NCBI RefSeq assembly: GCF_000177075.1
Contig: NZ_ADEG01000031.1
Span: 1 to 64,000, forward strand
Length of the DNA: 64,000 bases
Direction: 5' to 3'
From: Hoylesella buccalis ATCC 35310
Lineage (GTDB): Bacteria; Bacteroidota; Bacteroidia; Bacteroidales; Bacteroidaceae
Part shown: positions 1-8,060 of the stretch, piece by piece
Layout of the letters: each line of letters starts with the position of its first letter
Position numbering within the stretch: the first letter of the stretch is position 1
Program-made: the position numbers and the translations under genes
The notes under the pieces: model-generated
What the model saw: only the letters and a program-made list of their open reading frames with translations
What the model was told of the DNA's origin: nothing
Databases searched by the model: none

Positions 1-34
1 GTCCAGTGGTAATTTATAGAACCAGCCTTAAATC

Positions 35-907
35 TTATCCTAAATATTTCATCAGGATTTTTGCATTACCGCTGTCGCGTAGCTTCGCAATACTTTTTTC
101 GCGAATTTGTCTCACGCGTTCGCGCGTCAGTCCCAGCTGATCGCCAATTTCTTCCAGTCCCTTCTCGTGACGACCAATGCCGAAGCATTCTTTGATAATG
201 ATGATCTCACGCTCTTTCAGCACCTTGTTGAGCACCGCATCGAGCTCTTGTGCCATCGACTCGTGGTCTACATGCCTGTCGGTTCTGCTGTCTTCGCCAC
301 TAGGCATCACGTCGAGCATGGTGTTGTCTTCGCCGTCCTGGAAAGGGGCATCTATGCTCACATGGTGTCCGTCGGCCATCATGCTCTGACTGATTTTGTC
401 TTCATCGATGTTCGTTGCATCCGACAATTCAGAGATAGAGGGGCGGCGATGGTTCTCTTGCTCAAACCTGTTGATTTCGTGATTAATCTTGTTGAGCGAT
501 CCCACCTGGTTGAGGGGCAGCCTGACGATGCGGCTCTGTTCTGCAATAGCTTGCAAGATGCTTTGGCGAATCCACCAAACGGCATACGAAATGAATTTGA
601 ATCCACGCGTTTCGTCAAACTTCTGGGCTGCCTTAATCAGCCCAATGTTGCCTTCGTCAATCAGGTCTGTCAGTGATAGTCCTTGATGCTGGTATTGTTT
701 AGCTACAGAAACAACGAATCGCAAATTGGCAGTGACAAGCTTGTCTTTGGCTCTTTCGCCTTCTGGTCCGCCCTTCTTAATCTTTTGTGCGAGTTCTATT
801 TCCTCGTCAATTGATATCAGGGGTGCGCGGCCTATCTCTACAAGATATTTGTCTAACGCTTCACTTGAACGATTGGTAATGCTTTTCTGAATTTTTAATT
901 GTCTCAT
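35..907 (-). CDS. rpoD: Primary sigma factor RpoD (sigma-70, short Bacteroidetes type)
   Basis: Housekeeping sigma factor that directs RNA polymerase to promoters. At 290 residues it is short, because it lacks the long region 1.1 and the insert found in E. coli RpoD; this is normal for Bacteroidetes. Region 1.2 (about residues 16-40), region 2 with LTDLIDEGNIGLIKAAQKFD and the KFISYAVWWIRQSI stretch (about 75-120), region 3 (about 150-200) and the region 4 helix-turn-helix with LGLTRERVRQIREKSIAKLR near the C-terminus are all visible. The gene is monocistronic, reads leftward, and has a TAnnTTTG promoter box 69 bp upstream of its ATG. The family is certain, and the full domain set argues for primary rather than alternative sigma. 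Confidence 0.95.
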   Translation of the reverse strand: MRQLKIQKSITNRSSEALDKYLVEIGRAPLISIDEEIELAQKIKKGGPEGERAKDKLVTANLRFVVSVAKQYQHQGLSLTDLIDEGNIGLIKAAQKFDETRGFKFISYAVWWIRQSILQAIAEQSRIVRLPLNQVGSLNKINHEINRFEQENHRRPSISELSDATNIDEDKISQSMMADGHHVSIDAPFQDGEDNTMLDVMPSGEDSRTDRHVDHESMAQELDAVLNKVLKEREIIIIKECFGIGRHEKGLEEIGDQLGLTRERVRQIREKSIAKLRDSGNAKILMKYLG

Positions 908-975
908 CCTAAATACCCTAAACTTCTAACTGATTGATAATCTGAATATTGAATTGATATGTACAATAAACCTTG

Positions 976-983
976 CAAAGGTA
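976..983 (-). promoter_or_regulatory. Promoter -7 box for rpoD
   Basis: Read leftward the bases are TACCTTTG, a full match to the Bacteroidetes TAnnTTTG box. The start codon lies 69 bp further on. No clear upstream TTTG box is seen. Confidence 0.7.
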
Positions 984-1302
984 CTTATTTTTATCGAAAT
1001 ATCCTAATGATTGTGGCGGCTGAACATTTAAACTTCATTAAATGTACTTTTTTAATGTTATTTCCCGTCGTGGGCGAGCTTGCTCATGCCATGGTAGTAA
1101 GGATTGACCACGTGGATAGGAGAGGCGAAATGTGATGCTGAATTTTCTTGACAACATGGCTTTCGCTCCTTGGCTTGTTTGCAAACAACTGTGATGGGCG
1201 TTGCAAATACGGCAAGCACGGATTGTTTTTGTAACCACTTGGTATTCATCAGTTTATTATTTTTATGCGTGTTTAAAGATTCGTTTAATATGGATTTTTG
1301 AT

Positions 1303-1390
1303 GAAAAGCATTGCTTTAACACGCCAATCTACATGCCTTTGCAAGTCAATGGCATGCAGATTGCTTGCCAAAAGGGTGCAAATAGGGCGA
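1303..1390. repeat. Four-unit 22-bp palindromic array (array G, degenerate)
   Basis: Four consecutive 22-bp units begin at 1303, 1325, 1347 and 1369. Cores include CAATCTACATGCCTTTG and CAATGGCATGCAGATTG; these two are near inverted copies of each other (15 of 17 bases pair). It is the most diverged member of the family described under array E, recognised by its 22-bp period, CAA starts and ATG/TTG positions. Confidence 0.6.
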
Positions 1391-1402
1391 CCAACTCATA
1401 GC

Positions 1403-1524
1403 TTTTGCTCAAAAATGGGTTGTTTCCATCCTGCTTATCTCCTGTTTTGCATCCTGCAAGCCTAGTGATTTTTCCTAGTTTGCAGGTTCTGAAACCCTGT
1501 TTTTGAGGCGTTTTTCGAGCAAAA
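1403..1524. repeat. Inverted repeat of about 122 bp with an inner hairpin
   Basis: Arms TTTTGCTCAAAAA (1403-1415) and TTTTTCGAGCAAAA (1511-1524) are inverted copies with one difference. Between them lies a hairpin with the stem CCTGCAA/TTGCAGG (1453-1486). It could be a small non-autonomous element or a structured RNA. There is no coding frame and I see no target-site duplication. Confidence 0.45.
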
Positions 1525-1735
1525 CATTTTACATTTGTAGGGTGTGATTATTCGCTGGGCTCATCCACTCGTCATCACGTTCCGAAATACGTAGGGGTGT
1601 GATTGAGCACATTCCGACACGCGGATGGCTCTACGGGCGTGATAAATTTCGCCTCTACTGGTAAAAATTTCCTCTGCGGGTAGATGCATAACCAAATTGT
1701 AACCAATATGTAACGATTATATGAAAATATTTAGT

Positions 1736-1743
1736 TAATTTTG
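1736..1743 (+). promoter_or_regulatory. Promoter -7 box for the receptor-lipoprotein operon
   Basis: TAATTTTG matches TAnnTTTG and lies 59 bp before the ATG at 1803. The upstream box is weak. Confidence 0.6.
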
Positions 1744-1802
1744 CAGTGAAATAAGTATAACAGGTTTTCATGCCTCTTTTTTAATTAAAAATTAACACAA
1801 AA

Positions 1803-4800
1803 ATGCAGAAAAAAATTGTTTTTCTGATGTCCATGATGATGTGTTTGTGCACATCAATGATGGCACAGGTTACAACTTCCGCAATGAGTGGTAAGGTTAC
1901 CCTTGAGGGAACCGGCGAAGAACTCATTGGTGCGACCGTACAGGCGGTACACGAGCCTTCTGGAACTACCTATTCGGCAGTGACCAACGTGAACGGACGT
2001 TTTAACATTCAGGGTATGCGTACTGGTGGTCCTTATGCCGTTACGGTGAGCTATGTGGGGCACCAGACGAAGACTTACAAGGATATCACGCTTCAGTTGG
2101 GTGAGGTGTATAACCTTGGTGTCACTCTTTCGGAAGATGCCGCCATGCTGGGCGAGGTTGTTGTCAGTGCAACGGCATCCAAGTTTGCGCAAGAGAAGAC
2201 CGGTGCTTCGACCAACATCAACAATTCGCAGATGATGAATCTGCCTACGGTGAGCCGCAGCATCACCGACATCACGCGCCTTTCTCCTTATGGAGGCAAT
2301 GGCATGAGCTTTGTCGGAACGGATGGTCGTACGGCCAACTTCACCGTGGATGGTGCCAACTTCAACAACAACTTTGGCCTGTCATCGGCTCTTCCCGGTG
2401 GTGGCAACCCCATCTCCATTGAAGCTATTGAAGAGTTGCAGGTGGTAATTGCTCCCTATGACGTGCGCCAAACCAACTTCATCGGTGGTGGCGTGAATGC
2501 CATTACCAAGTCGGGTACCAATGCTTTCAAGGGCAGTGCGTATGTTTATCACAGAAATGAGAACATGCGAGGCGATGCTGTCGAAGGATTCCAAATGACC
2601 AATGCCCGCGAGAAAGACCGCAAGACTACCTACGGTTTTACGTTGGGTGGCCCGATTATCAAGAACAAGTTGTTCTTCTTTGTGAATGGTGAAACTGAAA
2701 AGGTTCCTACGGTAGCCAACCGTTGGAGAGCCTCTGAGGACGGTGTGGCCAACGCTCAAGAGTATATTTCGCGTACAACAGCCAAGGATTTGCAGACCGT
2801 TTCTGATTTTGTGAACAAGAAATATGGATATAACACCGGTTCGTACACCAGCTTCCCCGCTGACATCAGCAACACCAAGCTGTTGGCGCGCTTAGACTGG
2901 AACATCACAGACCAGCATCGTTTGGCCTTGCGCTACAACTACACCAAGAACATGACCTGGCGCTCGCCTAACGCATCGTCTATGGATGGCGGCACACGCA
3001 TGTCGGAAGGCCGTCTGTCGCAGGCATCTATGGCGTATGCCAATACCATGTATTCGATGGACAACCTGGTACACTCGTTCTCATTCGACTTGAATAGTCG
3101 CTTGACAGAGAATCTTTCCAACCAGTTGTTGGCTACCTATTCAAAGTTGGACGACTTGCGTAGTTCTAATTCTTCTGAATTCCCCTTCATTGATATCCTG
3201 AAAGGCGGACAGGCTTACCTGTCGTTGGGCTATGAGCTGTTTACATGGAACAATGCCGTTCATAACGATGTTTGGAACGTGAAGGACGAGCTGACTTACT
3301 ATGCTGGAAAGCATAAAATCACCGGTGGACTGGCCTACGAATACAAGATGGCGGACAATGCCTACATGCGTAATGGTACAGGTTACTATCGCTATAGCAG
3401 TTTGGACGACTTCATCAACGGTGCCGCTCCCGAGATTGTGAACCTCACTTACGGTTACGATGGCGAGAGTGCGCCGGCCGCTCGTGTACGCAGCAACAAA
3501 ATTTCTGTATACGGACAGGATGAATGGTCGGTGATGGACAACTTCAAGTTGGTTTACGGTCTGCGCATTGACAATCTCTCATTCGTCAACAGCGACTTGA
3601 TCACCAACAAGGCTATCTACGACCTTGATTACGATGGTCGTCGCATTGATACGGGCAAGTGGCCTTCAGCCAACTGGATATTCTCACCGCGTGTTGGATT
3701 TACCTGGGATGTCTTGGGTGACAAGTCGCTCAAGGTGCGTGGCGGTACGGGTCTCTTTGCCGGAAACTTGCCACTGGTGTTCTTCACCAACATGCCTACC
3801 AACGGTGGTATGGTGCAGTATCAGGCACAAATTAACGCTGCCAACGCTGCCAAGCGAGGCTTCGATATGGATACCTTTGCAGGCGGACTGGTGACCGATG
3901 CCAATGGCAAGGCTACGCAGAAAGCGCTCTATGACAAGCTGATTTCTTTGGGCTATCCTTCTACCATCAAGCCCGAGGACGGAACAGTTCCATCTGCTAT
4001 CGCCGCCGTGTCAGAAAACTTTAAGTTGCCACAGGTATGGAAGGCATCATTGGCTATCGATTATCAAGTACCAGTGTCGTTCCCATTCACCTTGTCGGGT
4101 GAGTTTATTTACAACAAGACGCTTAACGAAACCTCCATCTCAGACTGGAGTATTCCTTCTGTAGGCGGGTTCGCTCGACTGAATGGTGTGGACAACCGTC
4201 CTATCTATCCTACTGGATTCCGTACCAATACCAAGGCTTTTGTCTTGGAAAATACCAGTCGCGGCTATGGTTGGACGGCTAACTTAACCGCCAATGTACA
4301 ACCGGCAGAGTGGGTTAGCTTGATGGCTGCCTATACGCACAACGTGGCTAAGAGTGTGACGGGCATGCCTGGTTCTAACGCAGAGTCGGCATTCACCTAC
4401 GTTCCAACCGTGGAAGGACCGAACCATATCAAGTTGCACAACTCGCAATACAACACGCCCGACCGATTGGTGGCATCGGCTACCATCCACGACAAGAGCG
4501 GTAATCACTATAGTTTGTTCTATGAAGGATGGAGAGGTGGAGCCAACTACTCGTTCATGACCACCAATGATATGAACGGTGACGGATACAATTATGATGC
4601 AATCTACATTCCTACCGATCAGCAAGTGGCCGACAAGCAATTCCGTTTCGTATCGGAAGACGACCAAACTCGTTTCATGGACTATGTGCATGCCAATGGT
4701 TATCTGAGCAAACATCAGGGAGAATATGCCGAGGCTTACGCGCTTTACTCTCCTTGGGTGCATCGCATTGACTTCGCTTACAAGCACGATTTCAAACTCA

Positions 4801-5072
4801 ACGTAGGGAAGACCAAGCATGGTTTGCAGTTGAGCTTCGACATTAAGAACCTGCTCAACCTCTTTGACTCAAAGTGGGGTGTGGCCAAATACTTGAATCC
4901 TGCCATCGGTTCAGATGCTCGTATCCTCAAATACGAGGGTGTTGACACAGACGGTGTGGCTAAGTTCTCTACACCAAAATCCATCAATGGCAATACCGAA
5001 ACGTTCACACCGAGCTATTCTATCGGCCAGTGCTGGTACATGTCGGTGGGTATCAAGTACACGTTCAACTAA
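1803..5072 (+). CDS. TonB-dependent receptor with carboxypeptidase-like regulatory domain (Oar-like)
   Basis: Outer-membrane, energy-coupled transporter of 1089 residues. A signal peptide (about residues 1-21, ending MMAQ) is followed by a carboxypeptidase-regulatory-like beta domain (about 28-112: GKVTLEGTGEELIGATV, then the VNGRFNIQGM motif). Next come a plug domain (about 115-240) with NFTVDGANFNNNFG and GGGVNAITKSGTNAFKGSAY, and a long beta-barrel ending in an aromatic-rich strand (WYMSVGIKYTFN). The plug resembles the Oar-like branch rather than a SusC of a polysaccharide locus, and no SusD follows. The downstream lipoprotein gene starts 39 bp after the stop and is very likely co-transcribed. 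The ligand cannot be told from sequence. Confidence 0.9.
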   Translation: MQKKIVFLMSMMMCLCTSMMAQVTTSAMSGKVTLEGTGEELIGATVQAVHEPSGTTYSAVTNVNGRFNIQGMRTGGPYAVTVSYVGHQTKTYKDITLQLGEVYNLGVTLSEDAAMLGEVVVSATASKFAQEKTGASTNINNSQMMNLPTVSRSITDITRLSPYGGNGMSFVGTDGRTANFTVDGANFNNNFGLSSALPGGGNPISIEAIEELQVVIAPYDVRQTNFIGGGVNAITKSGTNAFKGSAYVYHRNENMRGDAVEGFQMTNAREKDRKTTYGFTLGGPIIKNKLFFFVNGETEKVPTVANRWRASEDGVANAQEYISRTTAKDLQTVSDFVNKKYGYNTGSYTSFPADISNTKLLARLDWNITDQHRLALRYNYTKNMTWRSPNASSMDGGTRMSEGRLSQASMAYANTMYSMDNLVHSFSFDLNSRLTENLSNQLLATYSKLDDLRSSNSSEFPFIDILKGGQAYLSLGYELFTWNNAVHNDVWNVKDELTYYAGKHKITGGLAYEYKMADNAYMRNGTGYYRYSSLDDFINGAAPEIVNLTYGYDGESAPAARVRSNKISVYGQDEWSVMDNFKLVYGLRIDNLSFVNSDLITNKAIYDLDYDGRRIDTGKWPSANWIFSPRVGFTWDVLGDKSLKVRGGTGLFAGNLPLVFFTNMPTNGGMVQYQAQINAANAAKRGFDMDTFAGGLVTDANGKATQKALYDKLISLGYPSTIKPEDGTVPSAIAAVSENFKLPQVWKASLAIDYQVPVSFPFTLSGEFIYNKTLNETSISDWSIPSVGGFARLNGVDNRPIYPTGFRTNTKAFVLENTSRGYGWTANLTANVQPAEWVSLMAAYTHNVAKSVTGMPGSNAESAFTYVPTVEGPNHIKLHNSQYNTPDRLVASATIHDKSGNHYSLFYEGWRGGANYSFMTTNDMNGDGYNYDAIYIPTDQQVADKQFRFVSEDDQTRFMDYVHANGYLSKHQGEYAEAYALYSPWVHRIDFAYKHDFKLNVGKTKHGLQLSFDIKNLLNLFDSKWGVAKYLNPAIGSDARILKYEGVDTDGVAKFSTPKSINGNTETFTPSYSIGQCWYMSVGIKYTFN

Positions 5073-5111
5073 AGTCAAGCATACATTTAATTAATAGTAA
5101 AACAAAAGGAT

Positions 5112-6734
5112 ATGAAACTAAAATATATCATTCCATCGTTCATCGCAGTCATTGCCATGTTTACAGGCTGTGCGGACGACAACGAACCCACCTATTTGAG
5201 CAACTTGAAGGTGTCTTCTTCTTATGTGGCCTTCGATGTGAAAGGTGGAACACAGAAGATTACCGTGACGGCTACGGAAGACTGGAGCATGGACTTCATG
5301 GTTCCGGTTAAGGCCGATTCGCTGGATGATGAAAAGGGTATCGTGAAATACAACGTGCCAACAAGTCAGATGGCAACCAAGGAAAACAGTTGGATTAAAG
5401 TGTCACAACTGAGTGGTGGCGCAGGAACTACCGACATTTCTTTCACCGTTGGCGCTACAACGGCCACGCGTTCGGTTACCGTACGCATCAAAGCCGGTGA
5501 CAAATATCAGAACATCATCGTTGCTCAGATTGACGATTCTCCTACGCCCGAAAGTACTGTGAAGGACGTATTGAAGGGCGTTGACAGCAAAACCTACCGC
5601 GTGACAGGTATGTGTGGCAAAATCATTAACACTTCATACGGCAACTGGTACATGGTAGACAACGAGGGCAACGAGCTCTATATCTATGGTACAAAGGACG
5701 CATCAGGTGCATACAACTGGAAGAAGTTCAATATCGCTCCTGGTGATCTTGTCACTGTTGAAGGTGCCAGGACGACTTATAAGTCGACAGTTGAGATTGT
5801 GGATGCCACATTTGTCTCAGTGAAGAAGGCGCTCTTGCTCAGCAAAGAGACCAACAAAACCATCGACAAGGAAGGCAAACCGTTCAACATCACCATCACA
5901 CAGAAAGGCGAAGGCTTGAGCTTCAAGTCGGATGTTGACTGGATGACGATAGAGCCAGGCTACACAGTCAACAAGAAGGGTGACTTGGTGTTCACCGTCA
6001 ACCCTTCTACAAACGCTACAGGCAAGAACCGTGAAGGCACACTTACGTTCAAGAGTACCAAGGGAAAGGAAGAGTCTGTATTGACAGTTTCCATCATTCA
6101 GCTTGGCACTACTCCTGTCACCACAGGCGGTATCGCTGGCATTTCATCTGCCATATCAGCCAGTACTGATAGAAATAAGCAGGTGAACTTCGACATCATC
6201 CTCACTGATGCGAAGGTAACCTACAAGAATGGCAGCAACATTTTCGTCGAAGACGCAACGGGTGGCTTGCTACTTTACAGTGGAAATTCAAGTCTTGCTG
6301 TGGGTGATGTCATCAATGGACGTGTGTGGGGCGCTGGCTATGCATACAACGGACTTCCTGAAGCCACGTCGTTGCAAACCGAATTGGCCAAAGTAACCAA
6401 GGGTGATGCACCCAAACCAATGGAAGTGACGCTTGCACAGCTTGCAACGGACTATGATAAATACATCAACCGTTACATCCACATCAAGGACGCTACCGTG
6501 GGTAAGACCATTGACGTGAAGTACTCGGGTGTGAAAAGTGCAGGTGAGTTGACAGATGGCACAAACACATTTGCCTTGAACCACCAACGAACAGGCAAGT
6601 ACAAAGGTAAGAATATTTACTATTATGTGCAGGCCGCCAAGGACAGTAAGGTGAATGTTGTTTGCATTCCTTCTGTTTACAAGACGAAAAAACAATTGAA
6701 TATCTGGGACAAGAGTTGGATTCGTAATAAGTAA
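5112..6734 (+). CDS. BACON/OB-fold surface lipoprotein (DUF5689-like), partner of the receptor
   Basis: A 540-residue lipoprotein with the lipobox MFTGCADD at about residue 19. It seems modular: an N-terminal BACON-like beta sandwich (about 30-145), an OB-fold-like segment (about 155-240, VTGMCGKIINTSYGNWYMVD), a second BACON-like stretch with WMTIEPGY and REGTLTFKST (about 250-335), then a second OB-like, DUF5689-type part (about 345-540, IFVEDATGGLLLYSG). BACON domains usually occur in surface lipoproteins of Bacteroidetes. Its position right behind the receptor suggests it is the substrate-binding or accessory partner in a receptor/lipoprotein pair. Domain calls were made by eye, and the DUF number is only probable. 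Confidence 0.7.
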   Translation: MKLKYIIPSFIAVIAMFTGCADDNEPTYLSNLKVSSSYVAFDVKGGTQKITVTATEDWSMDFMVPVKADSLDDEKGIVKYNVPTSQMATKENSWIKVSQLSGGAGTTDISFTVGATTATRSVTVRIKAGDKYQNIIVAQIDDSPTPESTVKDVLKGVDSKTYRVTGMCGKIINTSYGNWYMVDNEGNELYIYGTKDASGAYNWKKFNIAPGDLVTVEGARTTYKSTVEIVDATFVSVKKALLLSKETNKTIDKEGKPFNITITQKGEGLSFKSDVDWMTIEPGYTVNKKGDLVFTVNPSTNATGKNREGTLTFKSTKGKEESVLTVSIIQLGTTPVTTGGIAGISSAISASTDRNKQVNFDIILTDAKVTYKNGSNIFVEDATGGLLLYSGNSSLAVGDVINGRVWGAGYAYNGLPEATSLQTELAKVTKGDAPKPMEVTLAQLATDYDKYINRYIHIKDATVGKTIDVKYSGVKSAGELTDGTNTFALNHQRTGKYKGKNIYYYVQAAKDSKVNVVCIPSVYKTKKQLNIWDKSWIRNK

Positions 6735-6761
6735 CGATTCCTGAATAAGATTTATTATGGA

Positions 6762-6791
6762 GAGGGTGTGCTTCGCAGCATGCCCTCTTTT
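6762..6791 (+). terminator. Rho-independent terminator after the receptor-lipoprotein operon
   Basis: A 10-bp stem GAGGGTGTGC/GCATGCCCTC (two G-T pairs) with a 6-base loop is followed by TTTTGCTTTG. It lies 27 bp behind the lipoprotein stop. Confidence 0.8.
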
Positions 6792-6829
6792 GCTTTGAAA
6801 TGATAAAGAAGATTAAATGTCATCATCTC

Positions 6830-6860
6830 TTTGTGGTGTGTCATTATTTAATTATCTTTG
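6830..6860 (+). promoter_or_regulatory. Promoter (-33 and -7) for the cupin gene
   Basis: TTTG at 6830-6833 and TATCTTTG at 6853-6860 are 19 bp apart, the spacing expected for the Bacteroidetes primary sigma. The ATG at 6889 is 28 bp further on. Confidence 0.8.
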
Positions 6861-6888
6861 TCGTACAACTAAAACATACAAGAACATT

Positions 6889-7221
6889 ATGGTTATAGAT
6901 TTCAATGATTTAGACGAACAGACCATAGAAGGTTTCAAAGGAGGTAAAGGCACATATGTTACGCGCAACTTTGCGGATGATAAGTGCAAAATCATGTTGA
7001 GCACACTCAAGCCAGGCGCTTCGACCGGACTTCATACCCACGTTGATAATTGTGAGGTGGTCTATGTCTTAGAAGGAACGTTGACGTGTCATGATGACGG
7101 AGAGGCAAAGCAAGTGCAAGCCGGTCAAGTGCATTATTGTGCAATGGGACACCATCATTACATGGAAAACCTTACTTCGTCGGATGTCCGTTATTTTGCC
7201 ATCGTTCCAGAGCATCATTAA
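6889..7221 (+). CDS. Small cupin-domain protein
   Basis: A 110-residue single-cupin protein. Motif 1 is visible as GLHTHVDNCEVVYVLEGTL (about residues 45-63, giving two His and a Glu as likely metal ligands), and motif 2 contains QVHYCAMGHHHYMENL (about 80-95). Single small cupins bind a metal and act as sensors, isomerases or dioxygenases, so the substrate stays open. I chose the ATG at 6889 rather than the longer frame from 6817 because the promoter box ends at 6860, inside that longer frame. It appears monocistronic. Confidence 0.75.
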   Translation: MVIDFNDLDEQTIEGFKGGKGTYVTRNFADDKCKIMLSTLKPGASTGLHTHVDNCEVVYVLEGTLTCHDDGEAKQVQAGQVHYCAMGHHHYMENLTSSDVRYFAIVPEHH

Positions 7222-7322
7222 GAATATGTTCACAGCATGAACAGTTATGTATCAAGGCAACATTTTTGTCGTATGTACGGGGCAAGTTGCTGATAGATAC
7301 GAATGTTTGCTATCCATATTCT

Positions 7323-7352
7323 TTTGATTATGAGGAAAAATATTTAACTTTG
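7323..7352 (+). promoter_or_regulatory. Promoter for the LuxR-type regulator, giving a very short leader
   Basis: TTTG (7323-7326) and TAACTTTG (7345-7352) are 18 bp apart. Transcription would start near 7357, only about 4 bases before the ATG at 7361. Confidence 0.75.
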
Positions 7353-7360
7353 TGGCTGTT

Positions 7361-7972
7361 ATGACGGAAGGAAAGATTATCAATGGGCGTCCTCAACTGG
7401 CCATCATTGATTCCAATACGCTGGCTGTGTTGGGGTTGAAGCAAATCTTGCAGAATGTGATGCCAGTCATGGATGTAACCACATTCGGCTCGTTTGAAGA
7501 GCTGACCGAATGTGCCGTGGACTCGTTTTTCCATTACTTCGTGTCGATGAGCATTGTGTTGGAACATCGTCAGTTCTTCCTTGACCGACAAAAAAAGACG
7601 ATTGTCTTAGCCGCTTCCATTGACCCATCTACGCAACTTTCTGGATTTCATAGTCTGTGTGTCAACGTTCCGGAAGACCAGTTGGTGCGTTCGTTGTTGA
7701 TGTTGGAACAAAATGCACATGGCGGGGGACAGCGTTTCCCATCTTCACTGAAAACATTGAAGACTAAAATTCTGTCTGATCGAGAGATTGAAGTGTTGTC
7801 CCTCATTGTTCAAGGATATATTAATAAGGAGATAGCTGACCAGTTGAACATTGGTATGACAACGGTTATCACGCATCGTAAGAACATCATGGACAAGCTG
7901 GGAGTGAAGAGTGTCTCGGCTCTCACCATCTATGCCGTGATGCATGGGTATGTAGATATCAACAAAATATAA
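7361..7972 (+). CDS. LuxR-family response-regulator-like transcription factor
   Basis: A 203-residue DNA-binding regulator. The C-terminal LuxR/NarL helix-turn-helix (about residues 133-195) is clear: LSDREIEVLSLIVQGYINKE, then a recognition helix containing TVITHRKNIMDKLGVKS. The N-terminus looks like a receiver fold (LAIIDSNTLAVLGLKQIL), but the usual phosphorylated Asp at the end of the third strand is not evident, so phosphorylation is doubtful. No histidine kinase lies nearby. The promoter box ends at 7352, overlapping a possible GTG at that place, so the ATG at 7361 is preferred. Target genes are unknown. Confidence 0.85.
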   Translation: MTEGKIINGRPQLAIIDSNTLAVLGLKQILQNVMPVMDVTTFGSFEELTECAVDSFFHYFVSMSIVLEHRQFFLDRQKKTIVLAASIDPSTQLSGFHSLCVNVPEDQLVRSLLMLEQNAHGGGQRFPSSLKTLKTKILSDREIEVLSLIVQGYINKEIADQLNIGMTTVITHRKNIMDKLGVKSVSALTIYAVMHGYVDINKI

Positions 7973-7993
7973 AGGTGTAACCCACCAATGTGG

Positions 7994-8026
7994 CGTCAAG
8001 AAACCTCTTGGCGTTGGTTGCTTTTT
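7994..8026 (+). terminator. Rho-independent terminator behind the LuxR-type gene
   Basis: The stem CGTCAAGA/TCTTGGCG (one G-T pair) with loop AACC is followed by TTGGTTGCTTTTT. It separates the convergent regulator and phospholipase D genes. Confidence 0.65.
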
Positions 8027-8060
8027 AGGTCAATGGCACTTTTTAGGCCGCTGTTTATCG

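Larger units (their letters stand above)
908..1802. other. 895-bp intergenic region between rpoD and the TonB-dependent receptor gene
   Basis: No convincing gene. Small overlapping open frames near 1040-1400 have no recognisable product. The region holds the rpoD promoter (976-983), a four-unit 22-bp repeat array (1303-1390), an inverted repeat of about 120 bp with an inner hairpin (1403-1524) and the receptor promoter (1736-1743). The stretch at about 1540-1680 has no structure I can name. Confidence 0.7.

Noticed and set aside
1038-1401. Three short frames of 63-66 residues in the rpoD-receptor gap
   Set aside because: They overlap each other in different frames and strands, none has family motifs, and the region carries repeat array G instead.
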